A DNA stretch of 64,000 nucleotides from an uncultured Acidobacteriota bacterium (GCA_937864465.1 CALMJU010000098.1:1-64000); one strand, 5' to 3'. Shown: positions 1 to 10,872, numbered from the stretch's first letter. The notes: a model not told the origin generated them from the sequence alone. Translations and numbers: made by a program.

Positions 1-1424
1 GGGCCGCCTACTACGGCCTGAACTCGGTGCTCGCGGTCTATCTCACCGGGAGCCGCGAATCGGGCGGGCTCGGCTTCGGCGAGCAGGAGGTCGGGTTCCT
101 CCAGGGGCTCGTGTACGCGGCGACCTACGTGCTGCCGATCCTCGGCGGCGCGCTCGCGGACCGATACGGCTACCGCCGGATGCTCCTCGTGGCGTTCTCG
201 CTCCTCGCCGCGGGGTACTTCGCCTCGGGCCGCATGTCGAGCTACGCGCTCGTCTTCCTGTTCCTCCTCGTCATGGCGACCGGCGCCGGCCTCTTCAAGC
301 CGATCATCTCGGGAACGATCGCCCGCTCGACCGGGGAGAAGACCTCCGCCGTCGGGTTCGGGATCTATTACTGGATGATCAACCTCGGCGCCTTCGTCGC
401 GCCGCTCGTCGTCACCGTCCTCAAGGGATTCTCCTGGCGGGCCGTATTCACGGCGTCGGCGGCGTACACCGGCGCGATGCTCCTCCCCGCGATCTTCCTC
501 TACCGGGACCCGCCGCGCCCCGAGACCCGGAAGAGCCTCAAGGAGGTGCTCCTCGGCGCCGCGGAGGTGCTCGGCGACGCGAGGTTCATGCTCATGATCG
601 TCGTGTACTCGGGGTTCTGGATCCTCTACTTCCAGAACTTCGGGTCGGTCCTCTGGTACCTCCGGGACTTCGTGGAAAAGGAGCCGGTGAACCGGGCCGT
701 GACCTCCTTCTTCTCGTCGGCCGGGCTCCCCTGGACGTTCTCGTTCGACGCCGAGCACGTCACGGTCATCAACGCCGGGATGATCATCCTCCTGCAGGTC
801 TGGGTGAGCCGGGCCGTCAAGGAGCGCGCGGCGCTCCCGGTCATGGTCGCCGGGATGGCGATCGGCGCCCTGGGGTTCGTCTGCCTCGCGATTTCCCGGA
901 GCCCCTGGGTGCTGATCCTCGGCATCGCGGTCTTCTCGGTGGGCGAGATGACGGCCCACCCGAAGTATTACAGCCTCGTCGGGAGCGTGGCTCCCCGCGA
1001 CCGCGTGGCCGTGTACATGGGGTACGCGTTCCTCTACGGGGTATTCGGATCGCTGCTCGGCTCGAACCTGGGCGCGTTCCTCTACGAGCGGATGCTCAAG
1101 CCGGCCGTCGGCACCGCGCACGCCTCGTCCCGCGCGCGCGTCTTCTGGCTCCTGTTCGCGGTCCTCGACGTCGTGGCCACGGCGGGCCTCGTCCTCTTCG
1201 CCCGGGCGTTCGGGGAGGACAACGAGACGACCCGGCGCCGCGCGGCCGCCGTGATGAGGGTCGTCTACGGGCTGGTCTTCGCGCTCGGCGTCGCGTTCCT
1301 CGCGTACGCGTTCTCGGGAAAGGTCGTGCAGTACCGGACCGCGGTGCAGAGCCTGATCTTCCTCGCCCTCGGCGCGGGAGGATTCGCGATCGGGCGCGCG
1401 CGCCGCGGTCCCTCCGGAGGCTGA
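1..1424 (+). CDS. POT/PTR2-family MFS peptide transporter, 5' truncated by window edge
   Basis: Proton-coupled oligopeptide (POT) type major facilitator of the inner membrane, likely importing di- or tripeptides. The reading frame is open from base 3, and the residues before the first GTG (27) read AAYYGLNSVLAVYLT, which matches the helix-1 signature of POT proteins, so the true start lies outside the window. A run near residue 90-125 (GLFKPIISG, then YYWMINLGAF) matches the second PTR signature. Many hydrophobic helices continue to the C-terminus. An extended hydrophilic insert near residue 210-240 separates the two halves. The substrate is not readable from sequence. No partner gene is visible; the next gene on the same strand begins 139 bp later with its own ribosome site. 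Confidence 0.85.
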   Translation, partial: AAYYGLNSVLAVYLTGSRESGGLGFGEQEVGFLQGLVYAATYVLPILGGALADRYGYRRMLLVAFSLLAAGYFASGRMSSYALVFLFLLVMATGAGLFKPIISGTIARSTGEKTSAVGFGIYYWMINLGAFVAPLVVTVLKGFSWRAVFTASAAYTGAMLLPAIFLYRDPPRPETRKSLKEVLLGAAEVLGDARFMLMIVVYSGFWILYFQNFGSVLWYLRDFVEKEPVNRAVTSFFSSAGLPWTFSFDAEHVTVINAGMIILLQVWVSRAVKERAALPVMVAGMAIGALGFVCLAISRSPWVLILGIAVFSVGEMTAHPKYYSLVGSVAPRDRVAVYMGYAFLYGVFGSLLGSNLGAFLYERMLKPAVGTAHASSRARVFWLLFAVLDVVATAGLVLFARAFGEDNETTRRRAAAVMRVVYGLVFALGVAFLAYAFSGKVVQYRTAVQSLIFLALGAGGFAIGRARRGPSGG

Positions 1425-1563
1425 CGAGGCGGGCCGGCGCAGTCGTCGTTTTCCGGACTCCCTGCCTCCCCCGCCGGGAGAATTCCGATCTCGCAAGCGG
1501 CCGGGAACGGTTCGTGCTCCACCTTCCCCCGCATCGGGGGACCATCTCGACAGGAGGAACGGA

Positions 1564-3237
1564 ATGGGAATCGGAGCACGCATCCGCCGGACGGTCGGAT
1601 CGGCCGCCGCGCTCGCCTTCGTCCTCTTCTTCGGGCCGGGACTCGCCTGGTCCGCCTTCCCCGGCGAGAACGGGAGGCTCGTGTTCGAGACGAACCGGGA
1701 CGGCAACTACGAGATCTACTCGATGGAGCCCGACGGATCGCTTCCCCTGAGGCTGACATCGAACGCCGTCTTCGACCGGCAGCCCGTCTGGTCGCCGGAC
1801 GGCACGAAGGTCGCCTTCGCCAGCAACCGGAGCGGCCGGTTCGAGATCTGGATCGCGAACGCGGATGGAACGAGCCCGGCCCGTCGGACCGTGACGACCA
1901 CCCAGGACATCCATCCGGCCTGGTCGCCGGACGGGAGCCGGATCGCCTTCGCGCGTTCCAATCCCGTAACCGGAACGTACGACATTTGGATCGTGAACGC
2001 CGGCGACGGCTCCGGCCCGGTCCGGCTGACTCCCGACGACCGGGCTTCGGAGAGCCAGCCTGTCTGGTCTCCCGACGGGACGAAGATCGCTTTCGTAACC
2101 GACCGCGACGGCAACCTCGAGATCTACGCGATGGAAGCCGACGGCTCGTGGCCCGTCAACCTGACGGCGAGCCCGTCCTCGAACGAGTCCTCGCCCGACT
2201 GGTCGCCGGACGGCTTCGAGATCGCGTTCGAGAGCGACCGGGTCGACGGGCTGAGCCGCGTGTTCACGATGGCGGCGGACGGGTCCGAAGCGCGCCGGCT
2301 GGAGGGGAGCGAGCCGGGCGACTGCCAGCCCGTCTGGTCCCCCGACGGACTGGAGATCGCGCTCGCCGGCTATCGCAACGCGGCCTACAACCTCGGCGTC
2401 TTCCGGATCGCCGTCGGCGTCCCGGGGAGCCGCGAGCTGGTCGGGAATCCGTACGCCGCCGGCTACCACGACCAGCGTCCCGACTGGCAGGCGATCCCGG
2501 CCGTCGAGGAGCCCGAGAACCGTCCTCCCGTCGCGGACGCCGGTCCGGACGGCCGGCTGGACTGCGCTCCTCCCGGAGGCGCCGAGGTGACGCTCGACGG
2601 CTCGGGCTCTTCGGATCCCGACTCGACGCCCGGCACGGCGGACGACATCGTGTCCTTCGACTGGTACGTCGATCGCGGCCTCCCATCCGAGCGGCTGCTC
2701 GGAAGCGGCGTCACGCTGCGCGCCGTGCTCGAGCCGGGCGCCCACGTCGTGACGCTCGTCGTCGCCGACAGGGCCGGGGCGACCGACTCCGACGAGGCCG
2801 AGTGGATTGTGGCGGCCGACACGACGCCCCCCTCGCTCTCCCTGGAAGCCGTCCCTTCGGTCCTCTGGCCCCCGGACCACCGCATGGTGCAGGTCGCCGT
2901 GCGCGCGACCGCGGAGGACGCCTGCGGCGCGGCGGCGCTCGTCCTGATCTCGGCGACGAGCAGCGAGCCGGACGACGCCGAGGCCGACGGCAGCACCGAG
3001 CCCGACATCCAGGACGCGGAGCCGGGCACGCCCGACCTCGAGATGCTGCTCCGGGCGGAGCGCGCCGGAGGAGGTCCCGGCCGCGTGTACACCCTCGTGT
3101 ACTCGGCGATCGACGCCGCGGGAAACGTCGCGACGGCGGCGACCGGCGTCACGGTTCCGGCGGAATCCCCTACGGAGGTCAGGACCGAGGAAAGAACGAG
3201 GGAGGAGACGAGGACCCGCACCCGGACCCGGGCCTGA
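1564..3237 (+). CDS. Secreted TolB-like PD40 beta-propeller protein with PKD-like domain
   Basis: Predicted exported protein of 557 aa. A signal peptide (about residues 1-35, Arg-rich start then a hydrophobic core ending ...GLAWSA) precedes five or six PD40 repeats, each with the PxWSPDGxxIAF core and a following D/N-x-E-I-Y strand, as in the TolB C-terminal propeller. From about residue 320 there is a PKD-like stretch (VADAGPDG..LDGSGSSDPD) and then a domain with LWPPDH resembling extracellular Ig/HYR modules. The last 22 residues are a low-complexity Arg/Thr/Glu tail. The start is set by AGGAGG 8 nt upstream of ATG. It is probably a periplasmic or cell-surface binding protein; the ligand is unknown. 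No tol-pal genes are nearby, so it is not called TolB. Confidence 0.85.
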   Translation: MGIGARIRRTVGSAAALAFVLFFGPGLAWSAFPGENGRLVFETNRDGNYEIYSMEPDGSLPLRLTSNAVFDRQPVWSPDGTKVAFASNRSGRFEIWIANADGTSPARRTVTTTQDIHPAWSPDGSRIAFARSNPVTGTYDIWIVNAGDGSGPVRLTPDDRASESQPVWSPDGTKIAFVTDRDGNLEIYAMEADGSWPVNLTASPSSNESSPDWSPDGFEIAFESDRVDGLSRVFTMAADGSEARRLEGSEPGDCQPVWSPDGLEIALAGYRNAAYNLGVFRIAVGVPGSRELVGNPYAAGYHDQRPDWQAIPAVEEPENRPPVADAGPDGRLDCAPPGGAEVTLDGSGSSDPDSTPGTADDIVSFDWYVDRGLPSERLLGSGVTLRAVLEPGAHVVTLVVADRAGATDSDEAEWIVAADTTPPSLSLEAVPSVLWPPDHRMVQVAVRATAEDACGAAALVLISATSSEPDDAEADGSTEPDIQDAEPGTPDLEMLLRAERAGGGPGRVYTLVYSAIDAAGNVATAATGVTVPAESPTEVRTEERTREETRTRTRTRA

Positions 3238-3249
3238 GCCCGCGGGAGC

Positions 3250-3287
3250 GCCGGCGGCCTCCGTCCCCTCGGCGAGGGGCCGCCGGC
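3250..3287. terminator. Hairpin between convergent genes
   Basis: Inverted repeat with arms 3250-3259 and 3278-3287 (10 bp, GC-only), with an alternative inner stem 3265-3270/3274-3279. It lies between the convergent PD40 protein and nitroreductase genes. No T-tract follows on either strand, so a bidirectional terminator is inferred from position and structure only. Confidence 0.45.
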
Positions 3288-3290
3288 GGC

Positions 3291-3821
3291 TCACCAGCGG
3301 TCGATCGAGAAGACCTCCGAGCGCGGCTTCCGCTCGGTCTCCCGCACGGGCCGGAGGAGGTCGGCGCGGCGGGGATAGCCCAGGGGCGTCAGCGCGACGA
3401 CCTTGGCGCCGCGCGGGATCTCGAGAATACGCTTCACGGACGGCTCGTGGAACGACCCGATCCAGCAGGTCCCGAGCCCCTCCGAGGCCGCGGCCAGCGT
3501 CAGGTGGTCCACGGCGATCGCGACGTCCACCTCCGCGCTGCTCCACGTCTCGCCCATGCGAGGGTAGGCCTTCTCCAAGAGAGCGCAGGCACAGACGATC
3601 ACGGGAGCCTCGGAGATCCAGGCCTGATCGTGGCAGGCCCGACCGAGATCCTCACGGCGCGCCGCGTCCGTGACCAGGACGAACCGCCACGGCTGGTGGT
3701 TGCACGCGGAGGGCGCCAGCCGGAGCGCGTCGGTGACCCTCTCGAGCACGTCGGCAGGAATCGGGTCCGGGCGGTAGGCTCGAACGCTGCGCCTCCGGCG
3801 GATCACCTCGTTCACGTCCAA
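3291..3821 (-). CDS. Nitroreductase family protein
   Basis: FMN-dependent NAD(P)H oxidoreductase of the nitroreductase fold, 176 aa, which is short for the family. The N-terminus carries the IRRRRSVRAYRPDPIP signature, where the RRSVR phosphate-binding arginines contact FMN, and then APSACNHQPWRFVLV, the usual second flavin segment. The C-terminal ALTPLGYP.. matches the family's last motif. The start used here is TTG at 3821 (LDVNEVIRRR); GTG at 3815 is an alternative. It sits 25 bp downstream of the cupin gene on the same strand and is probably co-transcribed with it. The physiological substrate is unknown. Confidence 0.85.
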   Translation of the reverse strand: MDVNEVIRRRRSVRAYRPDPIPADVLERVTDALRLAPSACNHQPWRFVLVTDAARREDLGRACHDQAWISEAPVIVCACALLEKAYPRMGETWSSAEVDVAIAVDHLTLAAASEGLGTCWIGSFHEPSVKRILEIPRGAKVVALTPLGYPRRADLLRPVRETERKPRSEVFSIDRW

Positions 3822-3846
3822 GGCTTCGGTCCTCCGGAAGGGCCGG

Positions 3847-4383
3847 TCACTCGCGGCGGATCTCCCACACGTCGGGACCGGCGAAGTCCCAGGGCAGCCG
3901 CCCCTCGTCGCACCGGCCGGGATCCTCGCAGAACTGTCCGTCGGCGAAGTAGAGGATGCGCGCCGTCTCGCCGCCGAGGTTCCGGCACCCGTGGGCGATC
4001 CCGGGCGGGACCCGCACGAGCCGGGATTGCCCGTCGCCCAGCACGAGGCGCATCCGCGCTCCGGAGGTCCCGGAGCCCTCGCGAACGTCCACGAGGACGA
4101 GCAGGAGCCGGTCGCTCGGCGGGACGAACCAGACGTCGGTCTGGCGGCGGTGCACGTGGAACGCCTTGATCGCGCCGGGAGCCACGGTCGCGTAGTTCAC
4201 CTGCGCGGCGACGAACCCCTCGAGCCCCGCGATGCGCCCGTCCGCCAATCGCGCCAGCTCGGTCATCGAGCCGCCGTCGTCGCGAAAGCACGGCAGATCC
4301 ACGATCTCGACGCCGGCGATGGCGCGCGGCCCCGCGTAATCCTGGAGGCGCCAGACCGCCTCGGCCTCCGGTACGAGCTTCAT
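3847..4383 (-). CDS. RmlC-like cupin, dTDP-4-dehydrorhamnose 3,5-epimerase-related
   Basis: Single-domain cupin of 178 aa. The segments IKAFHVHRRQTDVWFVP, LVLVDVREGS.. and RVPPGIAHGCRNLGGETARILYF follow the order of RmlC-type sugar epimerases (metal-free cupins that epimerise C3/C5 of dTDP-4-keto sugars). The pair His (FHVH) and Tyr/Asp region expected for catalysis is only partly recognisable, and no other rml genes are present, so the exact sugar is not assignable. ATG at 4383 is preferred to the GTG at 4437 because GGAGGTGGGGG lies just upstream. It shares a probable operon with the nitroreductase. Confidence 0.7.
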   Translation of the reverse strand: MKLVPEAEAVWRLQDYAGPRAIAGVEIVDLPCFRDDGGSMTELARLADGRIAGLEGFVAAQVNYATVAPGAIKAFHVHRRQTDVWFVPPSDRLLLVLVDVREGSGTSGARMRLVLGDGQSRLVRVPPGIAHGCRNLGGETARILYFADGQFCEDPGRCDEGRLPWDFAGPDVWEIRRE

Positions 4384-4634
4384 CCCCCACCTCCGGCCCC
4401 GCGGGACCCCCCGCGCGGGAGCACCACCATACTCCACCTGGCGCCCCCGCCGTCAAACGAGAAACGGCTCCGCCGGTTCGCGTCGAGCGCGCTCGATCTC
4501 CGGAACGGGCGACTCGACGCTCCGTGCGCCGCGGCTCCCCACCGCGGCGGCGGCGCTTGACAGTCCGGCCGCCCCGTCCCATGAATGGGGCGGTCCGAGC
4601 GCCGGTCGGAACGGGACCGAGGCGGAGGGGCGCG

Positions 4635-5765
4635 ATGCACGAAGGCGGAACGGACGCGAGGTCCTCGGGTCCGGAGCGCCGCGGGGCGGGATGGTCGCTG
4701 CAGATCGGGACCGCCCTCGGGATCCCGATCCGGATCCACCTCACGTTCCTGCTCCTGCTGCTCTGGTTCGGCTTCGCGGCCACCGCCCGCGGCGACAGCC
4801 CGGTCCGGGCCATCGTGTTCCTCCTGCTCCTCTTCGCCTGCGTCGCCCTGCACGAGCTGGGACACGCGGCGATGGCGGCGCGCTTCGGAGTGCGCACCCG
4901 GGAGATCGTCCTGTACCCGATCGGAGGGGTGGCCCGGCTCGAGAACATCCCGCAGGGAAAGGCGGAGCTTTTGATCGCGCTCGCGGGCCCCGTGACGAAC
5001 CTGGCGCTCGCCGTCGTCCTGCTCGTGGCGCTCCTCGCTCTCGGGATGCCCCTCCTGCCCGGCTCGGAGGCGGCGCTCTCCGCCGGAAACTTCCTTCACC
5101 AGCTGCTGCTGGCGAACGTCGTCCTCTTCGCCTTCAACCTCGTGCCGGCGTTCCCCATGGACGGCGGCCGGGTCCTGCGCGCGGCGCTCGCGCTCGCGAT
5201 GCCGGCGGATCGGGCGACGTCCATCGCGGCGACGATCGGACAGGGAATCGCGCTGCTCGGCGGCGCGGCGGGCGTGCTCTCCGGGAACTGGATGCTCGTG
5301 TTCGTCGCCGTGTTCGTCTTCCTGGGCGCGTCCCAGGAGGAAGCGTTCTTCCGCCGGCGGGCGATGGTCGTCGGCCGGACGGCCCGCGAGGCGATGATCA
5401 CCAGGTTCGAGACGCTCGCGCCGCAGGAGACGCTCGGGCGGGCGGCCGACCTCCTCCTCGCCACGCACCAGCAGGACTTCCCCGTCGTCGACGCGTGGCG
5501 CCGCGTGGCCGGCGTTCTGTCGCGGACGGCACTCATGAAGGGGCTCGCCCGCGAGGGACCGGGAGGGGCGGTGCTCGAGGCGATGGTCCGGGACGTACCG
5601 TGGATCGAGCCGACGGCGGACCTCGAGGACGTGCTCCGGATCCTTCAGACGGACCCCTCGATCCCCGTCCTGGTGATGGAGCGGGGCGAGCTGGTCGGGA
5701 TGATCACGCTCGAGAACCTCGCGGAGTTCATCCAGATCGCCGAGGTCCGCAAGGCAACGGCGTGA
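4635..5765 (+). CDS. Site-2-protease-type M50 metallopeptidase with CBS pair
   Basis: Intramembrane zinc protease of the SpoIVFB/S2P clade, 376 aa. The catalytic HELGH is at residues 73-77 inside a hydrophobic helix, and the second zinc motif reads FNLVPAFPMDGG with Asp near 176. About six hydrophobic segments occupy residues 20-235. Two CBS motifs follow (about 245-305 and 315-375), a layout known for class 3 S2Ps that respond to adenine nucleotides. The start ATG 4635 has GGAGGGG upstream; the upstream Arg/Pro-rich extension in the same frame looks non-coding. The substrate is unknown; no anti-sigma factor lies nearby. Confidence 0.9.
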   Translation: MHEGGTDARSSGPERRGAGWSLQIGTALGIPIRIHLTFLLLLLWFGFAATARGDSPVRAIVFLLLLFACVALHELGHAAMAARFGVRTREIVLYPIGGVARLENIPQGKAELLIALAGPVTNLALAVVLLVALLALGMPLLPGSEAALSAGNFLHQLLLANVVLFAFNLVPAFPMDGGRVLRAALALAMPADRATSIAATIGQGIALLGGAAGVLSGNWMLVFVAVFVFLGASQEEAFFRRRAMVVGRTAREAMITRFETLAPQETLGRAADLLLATHQQDFPVVDAWRRVAGVLSRTALMKGLAREGPGGAVLEAMVRDVPWIEPTADLEDVLRILQTDPSIPVLVMERGELVGMITLENLAEFIQIAEVRKATA

Positions 5766-5795
5766 GGACGAGGGCCGGGCGCCCTCACCTCGTCC
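5766..5795. terminator. Hairpin at the convergent ends of the M50 protease and permease genes
   Basis: Arms GGACGAGG (5766-5773) and CCTCGTCC (5788-5795), with inner GGGC/GCCC pairing, span the 19-bp gap between two convergent stop codons. This is probably a shared bidirectional terminator. No T-run is present. Confidence 0.4.
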
Positions 5796-7131
5796 GCTCT
5801 CGACCCTTCTGCGGCGCTTCCCGCTCCTTGACTCCCTTCCACGCGGCGTAGACGGGGAATCCAGCGAGCAGCAACCCGAGCCCGATCGCCGAGCGTCCGG
5901 GATCCTGCAGGAAGAGGCCGGCCGTCATCGCGACCGCCGTGGCCAGCACGATCGCGGGCGCGGCCGGGCCCCCCGGAGCCCTCCACTCCAGGGGCTCTCC
6001 GACCCGCCTGCGACGCAGGACCAGCAGCGCCACCGCCGTCATGCCGTAGAAGATCCAGACGCTGAACGAGAAGAAGGCGAGCAGGTTGCGAAACCCCGCC
6101 GCGAAAACGTAGGCGAGGGCGGCCGCGACCAGGCCCGCCGTGGCGCGGGCGGGAGTCCCCGAGGCTCCGTGGACGCCGCCGAACCACGCGGGGAGCCCCC
6201 CGTCCCGGGCCATCGCGAACCCCAGCCGGGACGCCGTCAGGATCGCGCCGTGGATCGATCCGAACGTGCACGCGACGACGACCACCGCGACGAGCCGGCC
6301 CGCGGCCGGCCCGAGCCCCGCCTCGACCGCGTCCGCGACGACCCGATCGGACCCCGCCGCGACCGCCGGGGACAGCGCCGTCGTCACGGAGACCTGGACC
6401 AGGACGTAGAGCGCGGCGAGCGTGGCCGAGCCGAGGAGCACCGCCCGGCCCAGGTTCCTCGCCGGATCGCGGATCTCCCCCGCAGCGAGGGTGATGTCGG
6501 ACCAGCCGTCGTAGGTCCACAGCAGCACGACGAGCGCGCCCAGGACGGCTGCGCCTGTGCCGGCGCCGGCGGGCGCCGCCGCCGGGACCGGCGCCCGCGG
6601 GGAGGCGACGGCCGCGACGCAGAGCGCCGCGAGGGCCGTCGCCTTCGCGGTGGTCAGGACCTTCTGCGTCCCCGCGCCGATCCTGACGCCTGCGACGTTC
6701 AGGAGCCCCGCGAGCAGGAGCGCCGCGGCCGCCACGGCGGTCTCCGTCCCTCCGAGCGGGACGATCTCCCCCAGGTAGCGCGCGAGAACGAGGGCGATGG
6801 CCGCGATCGACGCCGGGTAGGTCACGAGCACGGCGGCCCAGCCCCCGACGAACGCGACGGACGGGCCGAACGCCTCGCGGTAGAACACGTAGAAGCCGCC
6901 GGTCCGCGGAAGTCGCGCGCCGCACTCGGCGTAGCAGAGCGCTCCGGACGCCGCCACGAGCGCTCCCACGATCCAGAGGAGCGCGCCTGCCGTCGTCGAG
7001 GGAGCGGCGGCCGCGACCGCCGAGGGAGCGACGAAGATCCCGGACCCCAGGACGATCCCGACGAAGATGGCCGCGACGTCGAGGAGCTTGAGCTCCCGTC
7101 TCAGCTCTCCCGCGTGCGTCCCGGCCGCCAT
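5785..7131 (-). CDS. APC-family amino-acid permease (LAT-like)
   Basis: Inner-membrane amino-acid transporter, 448 aa, with about 12 hydrophobic helices. Helix 1 carries GIVLGSGIFVAP, the GSGIF substrate-binding motif of the APC superfamily, and the segment GALCYAECGARLPRTGGFYVFYREAFG matches L-type (LAT) exchangers. It lies 43 bp downstream of speA on the same strand, so it may exchange arginine and agmatine or export a polyamine; this is inferred from context only. ATG 7131 is chosen; a GTG at 7158 would add nine residues. The extreme C-terminus is Lys/Arg/Glu-rich and cytoplasmic in character. Confidence 0.85.
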   Translation of the reverse strand: MAAGTHAGELRRELKLLDVAAIFVGIVLGSGIFVAPSAVAAAAPSTTAGALLWIVGALVAASGALCYAECGARLPRTGGFYVFYREAFGPSVAFVGGWAAVLVTYPASIAAIALVLARYLGEIVPLGGTETAVAAAALLLAGLLNVAGVRIGAGTQKVLTTAKATALAALCVAAVASPRAPVPAAAPAGAGTGAAVLGALVVLLWTYDGWSDITLAAGEIRDPARNLGRAVLLGSATLAALYVLVQVSVTTALSPAVAAGSDRVVADAVEAGLGPAAGRLVAVVVVACTFGSIHGAILTASRLGFAMARDGGLPAWFGGVHGASGTPARATAGLVAAALAYVFAAGFRNLLAFFSFSVWIFYGMTAVALLVLRRRRVGEPLEWRAPGGPAAPAIVLATAVAMTAGLFLQDPGRSAIGLGLLLAGFPVYAAWKGVKEREAPQKGRERTR

Positions 7132-7174
7132 CGGGGAGATCGTACGCCGGAACCGCACCCCGCGCGGCCGCCCG

Positions 7175-9082
<1,908 letters not shown>

Positions 9083-9144
9083 CGAGCCCTCCTCGCTTCC
9101 CGAGACGGCGCGCGGCGCCCCGCGCCGGAGCTTGCGCGGTGCGG

Positions 9145-9172
9145 ATTATAGAACCCGTGGCGGGCCCCGCAA
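9145..9172 (-). promoter_or_regulatory. Sigma70-like promoter for speA
   Basis: On the minus strand, TTGCGG (9167-9172), a 16-bp spacer and a perfect TATAAT (9145-9150) lie about 60 bp upstream of the speA start. The perfect -10 in very GC-rich DNA makes this one of the better promoter calls in the window. Confidence 0.55.
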
Positions 9173-9247
9173 GGCTCGATGCGACCCGGCTCGGCGCCGG
9201 AGGACGGAGGCAACCGTCCCCGAGGGGCCCGCCGGCGCTTCCTGGGA

Positions 9248-9253
9248 TACCCT
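9248..9253 (+). promoter_or_regulatory. TAnnnT -10-like hexamer 6 nt before a GTG start
   Basis: TACCCT ends 6 nt before GTG 9260, and there is no purine-rich Shine-Dalgarno between them. This is the arrangement expected for leaderless transcription, as in Deinococcus-type promoters. It is the weakest hexamer of the five such cases in this window. Confidence 0.3.
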
Positions 9254-9259
9254 TCCCGC

Positions 9260-10072
9260 GTGCGCCGCCCTCCCTCGACCGTCCGACTGGAGCCCCGGCT
9301 GGCGGCGGTCTTGGAGCTCGTCCCCGCAGGCTCCGTGGTCGCCGACATCGGCACGGACCACGCCCTTCTCTCCCTCGCGCTCCTCGAATCGGGCCGGGCG
9401 CTCCGCTGCATCGCCAGCGAGCCCAGCGCCGCGCGGCTCGCGAGGGCCTCGGCGCGCGTGGCGGCGAGCCGGTGGGCGAGCCGCCTCGATCTCCGCTCGG
9501 GGGACGGGCTCGCGGTCCTGTCCCGGCGCGACACCGTCACCGTCGTCGTCCTCGCCGGCCTCGGAGGGCACACGATCCGGAGGATCCTCGACGGCCCGAG
9601 GCGGAAGACTCTCGCGCCGGCACGCCTCGTCCTCCAGCCGCAGACGGCGCCCGCCGTCGTCCGTCGCTGGCTCGCGGGAGCCGGGTACCGGCTCGTCGCC
9701 GAGCGCCTGGTCCGGGAGGCGCGCCGGTTCTACGTCGTCCTGGCCGCCGAGCCGGGCGCGGAGGACCTCTGCCACCCCTCGCTCTCGCCGGGCGACCTGT
9801 TCGAGACCGGTCCCCTGCTCGTGAGATCCGGGGACCCCTTGGTGGAAGCGTTCTGGCGGGCCGAGCTCAGGCGGGCCCGGGCGATCCTAGAGCGCGCCCG
9901 CGGCGGGAGAGGACGCGACGACGCGCGGGCCCGGGCGGCCCTGGCCGGCCGGGTGCTGGCCGCCCTCCATGATGTTCCGAGGATCCAGTCCTGCCCGCCC
10001 GGAAGAGGCGGGGCGAGGGAGCGACCCGATGGAGAAGGCGTACAAGAACCTCGAGTTCCTGGCGAGCCGTGA
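9260..10072 (+). CDS. TrmK-like tRNA (adenine-N1) methyltransferase family protein
   Basis: Class I SAM-dependent methyltransferase of the TrmK/COG2384 group, 270 aa, which in Bacillus modifies A22 of tRNA. Motif I reads VVADIGTDHALLSLAL, the characteristic variant of this family, followed by IASEPSAARLARA and the family-specific VVVLAGLGGHTIRRIL (normally AGMGG..I). LVLQPQTAP..VRRWL matches the conserved centre. GTG 9260 is chosen because the protein then begins a few residues before the family's first helix. Its 3' end overlaps the LOG gene by 44 nt, so translation may be coupled. Confidence 0.8.
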   Translation: MRRPPSTVRLEPRLAAVLELVPAGSVVADIGTDHALLSLALLESGRALRCIASEPSAARLARASARVAASRWASRLDLRSGDGLAVLSRRDTVTVVVLAGLGGHTIRRILDGPRRKTLAPARLVLQPQTAPAVVRRWLAGAGYRLVAERLVREARRFYVVLAAEPGAEDLCHPSLSPGDLFETGPLLVRSGDPLVEAFWRAELRRARAILERARGGRGRDDARARAALAGRVLAALHDVPRIQSCPPGRGGARERPDGEGVQEPRVPGEP

Positions 10073-10841
10073 GGCCCGGACGATCCGGATCCTCAGCGAA
10101 TACCTGGAGCCGCTGGCCCGCTTCCAGCGCTACCGGGTGAAGGACACGATCGCCTTCTTCGGGTCGGCGAGGGCGGTCCCGGCCGAGATCGCGGCCGAGG
10201 GGCTGCGGCGCGCGGAGAGCGCCCACGATCCCGGCGGCCTCGAGGAGGCGAGGCGGGCGGTCGCGCTGTCCCGCTTCTACGAGGACGCGAGAAAGCTCGC
10301 CCGCCGGGTCACGGAATGGTCCAAGGGCCTGCCGAGCGCCGCCCGTCGCTTCATCGTGTGCTCCGGGGGCGGCCCGGGAATCATGGAGGCCGCCAATCGG
10401 GGAGCGTCCGAGGCCTCCGGAATCTCCGTCGGCCTGGGCATCAGCCTCCCGGCCGAGCCCTCCTCGAACCCCTACGCGACGAGGGAGCTGACCTTCGAGT
10501 TCCACTACTTCTTCATGCGGAAGTTCTGGTTCGTGTACCTGGCGAAGGCCCTCGTGGTCTTCCCGGGCGGGTTCGGGACCCTCGACGAGCTGTTCGAGCT
10601 CCTGACGCTCGTCCAGACCCGGAAGCTCGAGAAGCCGCTGCCGATCGTCCTCTACGGAGGCGACTTCTGGCGGGAGGTCGTCCGATTCGACGCCCTGTCC
10701 CGATGGGGGACCGTTCCGCTCTCCGACCGCTCGCTCTTCCGAGTCGCGGACTCGCCCGACGAGGCGTTCGAGATCCTCCGCAGCGAGCTGACGGCCATCT
10801 ATCTCGCCCGACGAGGAGCCTCTTCCCGGCCCGCCCCTTGA
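10029..10841 (+). CDS. LOG-family protein (cytokinin riboside 5'-monophosphate phosphoribohydrolase-like)
   Basis: Rossmann-type nucleotide hydrolase of the LOG / possible lysine decarboxylase-like family, 270 aa. Two signature motifs are present: GGGPGIMEAANRGA (about residues 117-130) and PGGFGTLDELFE (about 180-191, the PGGxGTxxE motif with the catalytic Glu). It is of the long type, with a helical N-terminus before FFGSARAVP and an insert of about 45 residues. LOG enzymes release nucleobases from 5'-monophosphates; the bacterial role outside phytohormone makers is not settled. ATG 10029 starts inside the 3' end of the methyltransferase gene. Confidence 0.85.
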   Translation: MEKAYKNLEFLASREARTIRILSEYLEPLARFQRYRVKDTIAFFGSARAVPAEIAAEGLRRAESAHDPGGLEEARRAVALSRFYEDARKLARRVTEWSKGLPSAARRFIVCSGGGPGIMEAANRGASEASGISVGLGISLPAEPSSNPYATRELTFEFHYFFMRKFWFVYLAKALVVFPGGFGTLDELFELLTLVQTRKLEKPLPIVLYGGDFWREVVRFDALSRWGTVPLSDRSLFRVADSPDEAFEILRSELTAIYLARRGASSRPAP

Positions 10842-10872
10842 CGGCGCCCCTTCCCGCCTCCAATCTGTCCTC

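Noticed and set aside
1564-3237. Calling the PD40 protein TolB
   Set aside because: There is no TolB N-terminal domain, it carries PKD-like and HYR-like C-terminal domains, and no tolQRA or pal genes are near.
1096-3546. Long Arg/Gly/Pro-rich frames on the opposite strand of the PD40 gene
   Set aside because: Long antisense frames are expected in about 72% GC DNA because stop codons are rare. They lack any family similarity and overlap a gene with clear PD40 motifs.
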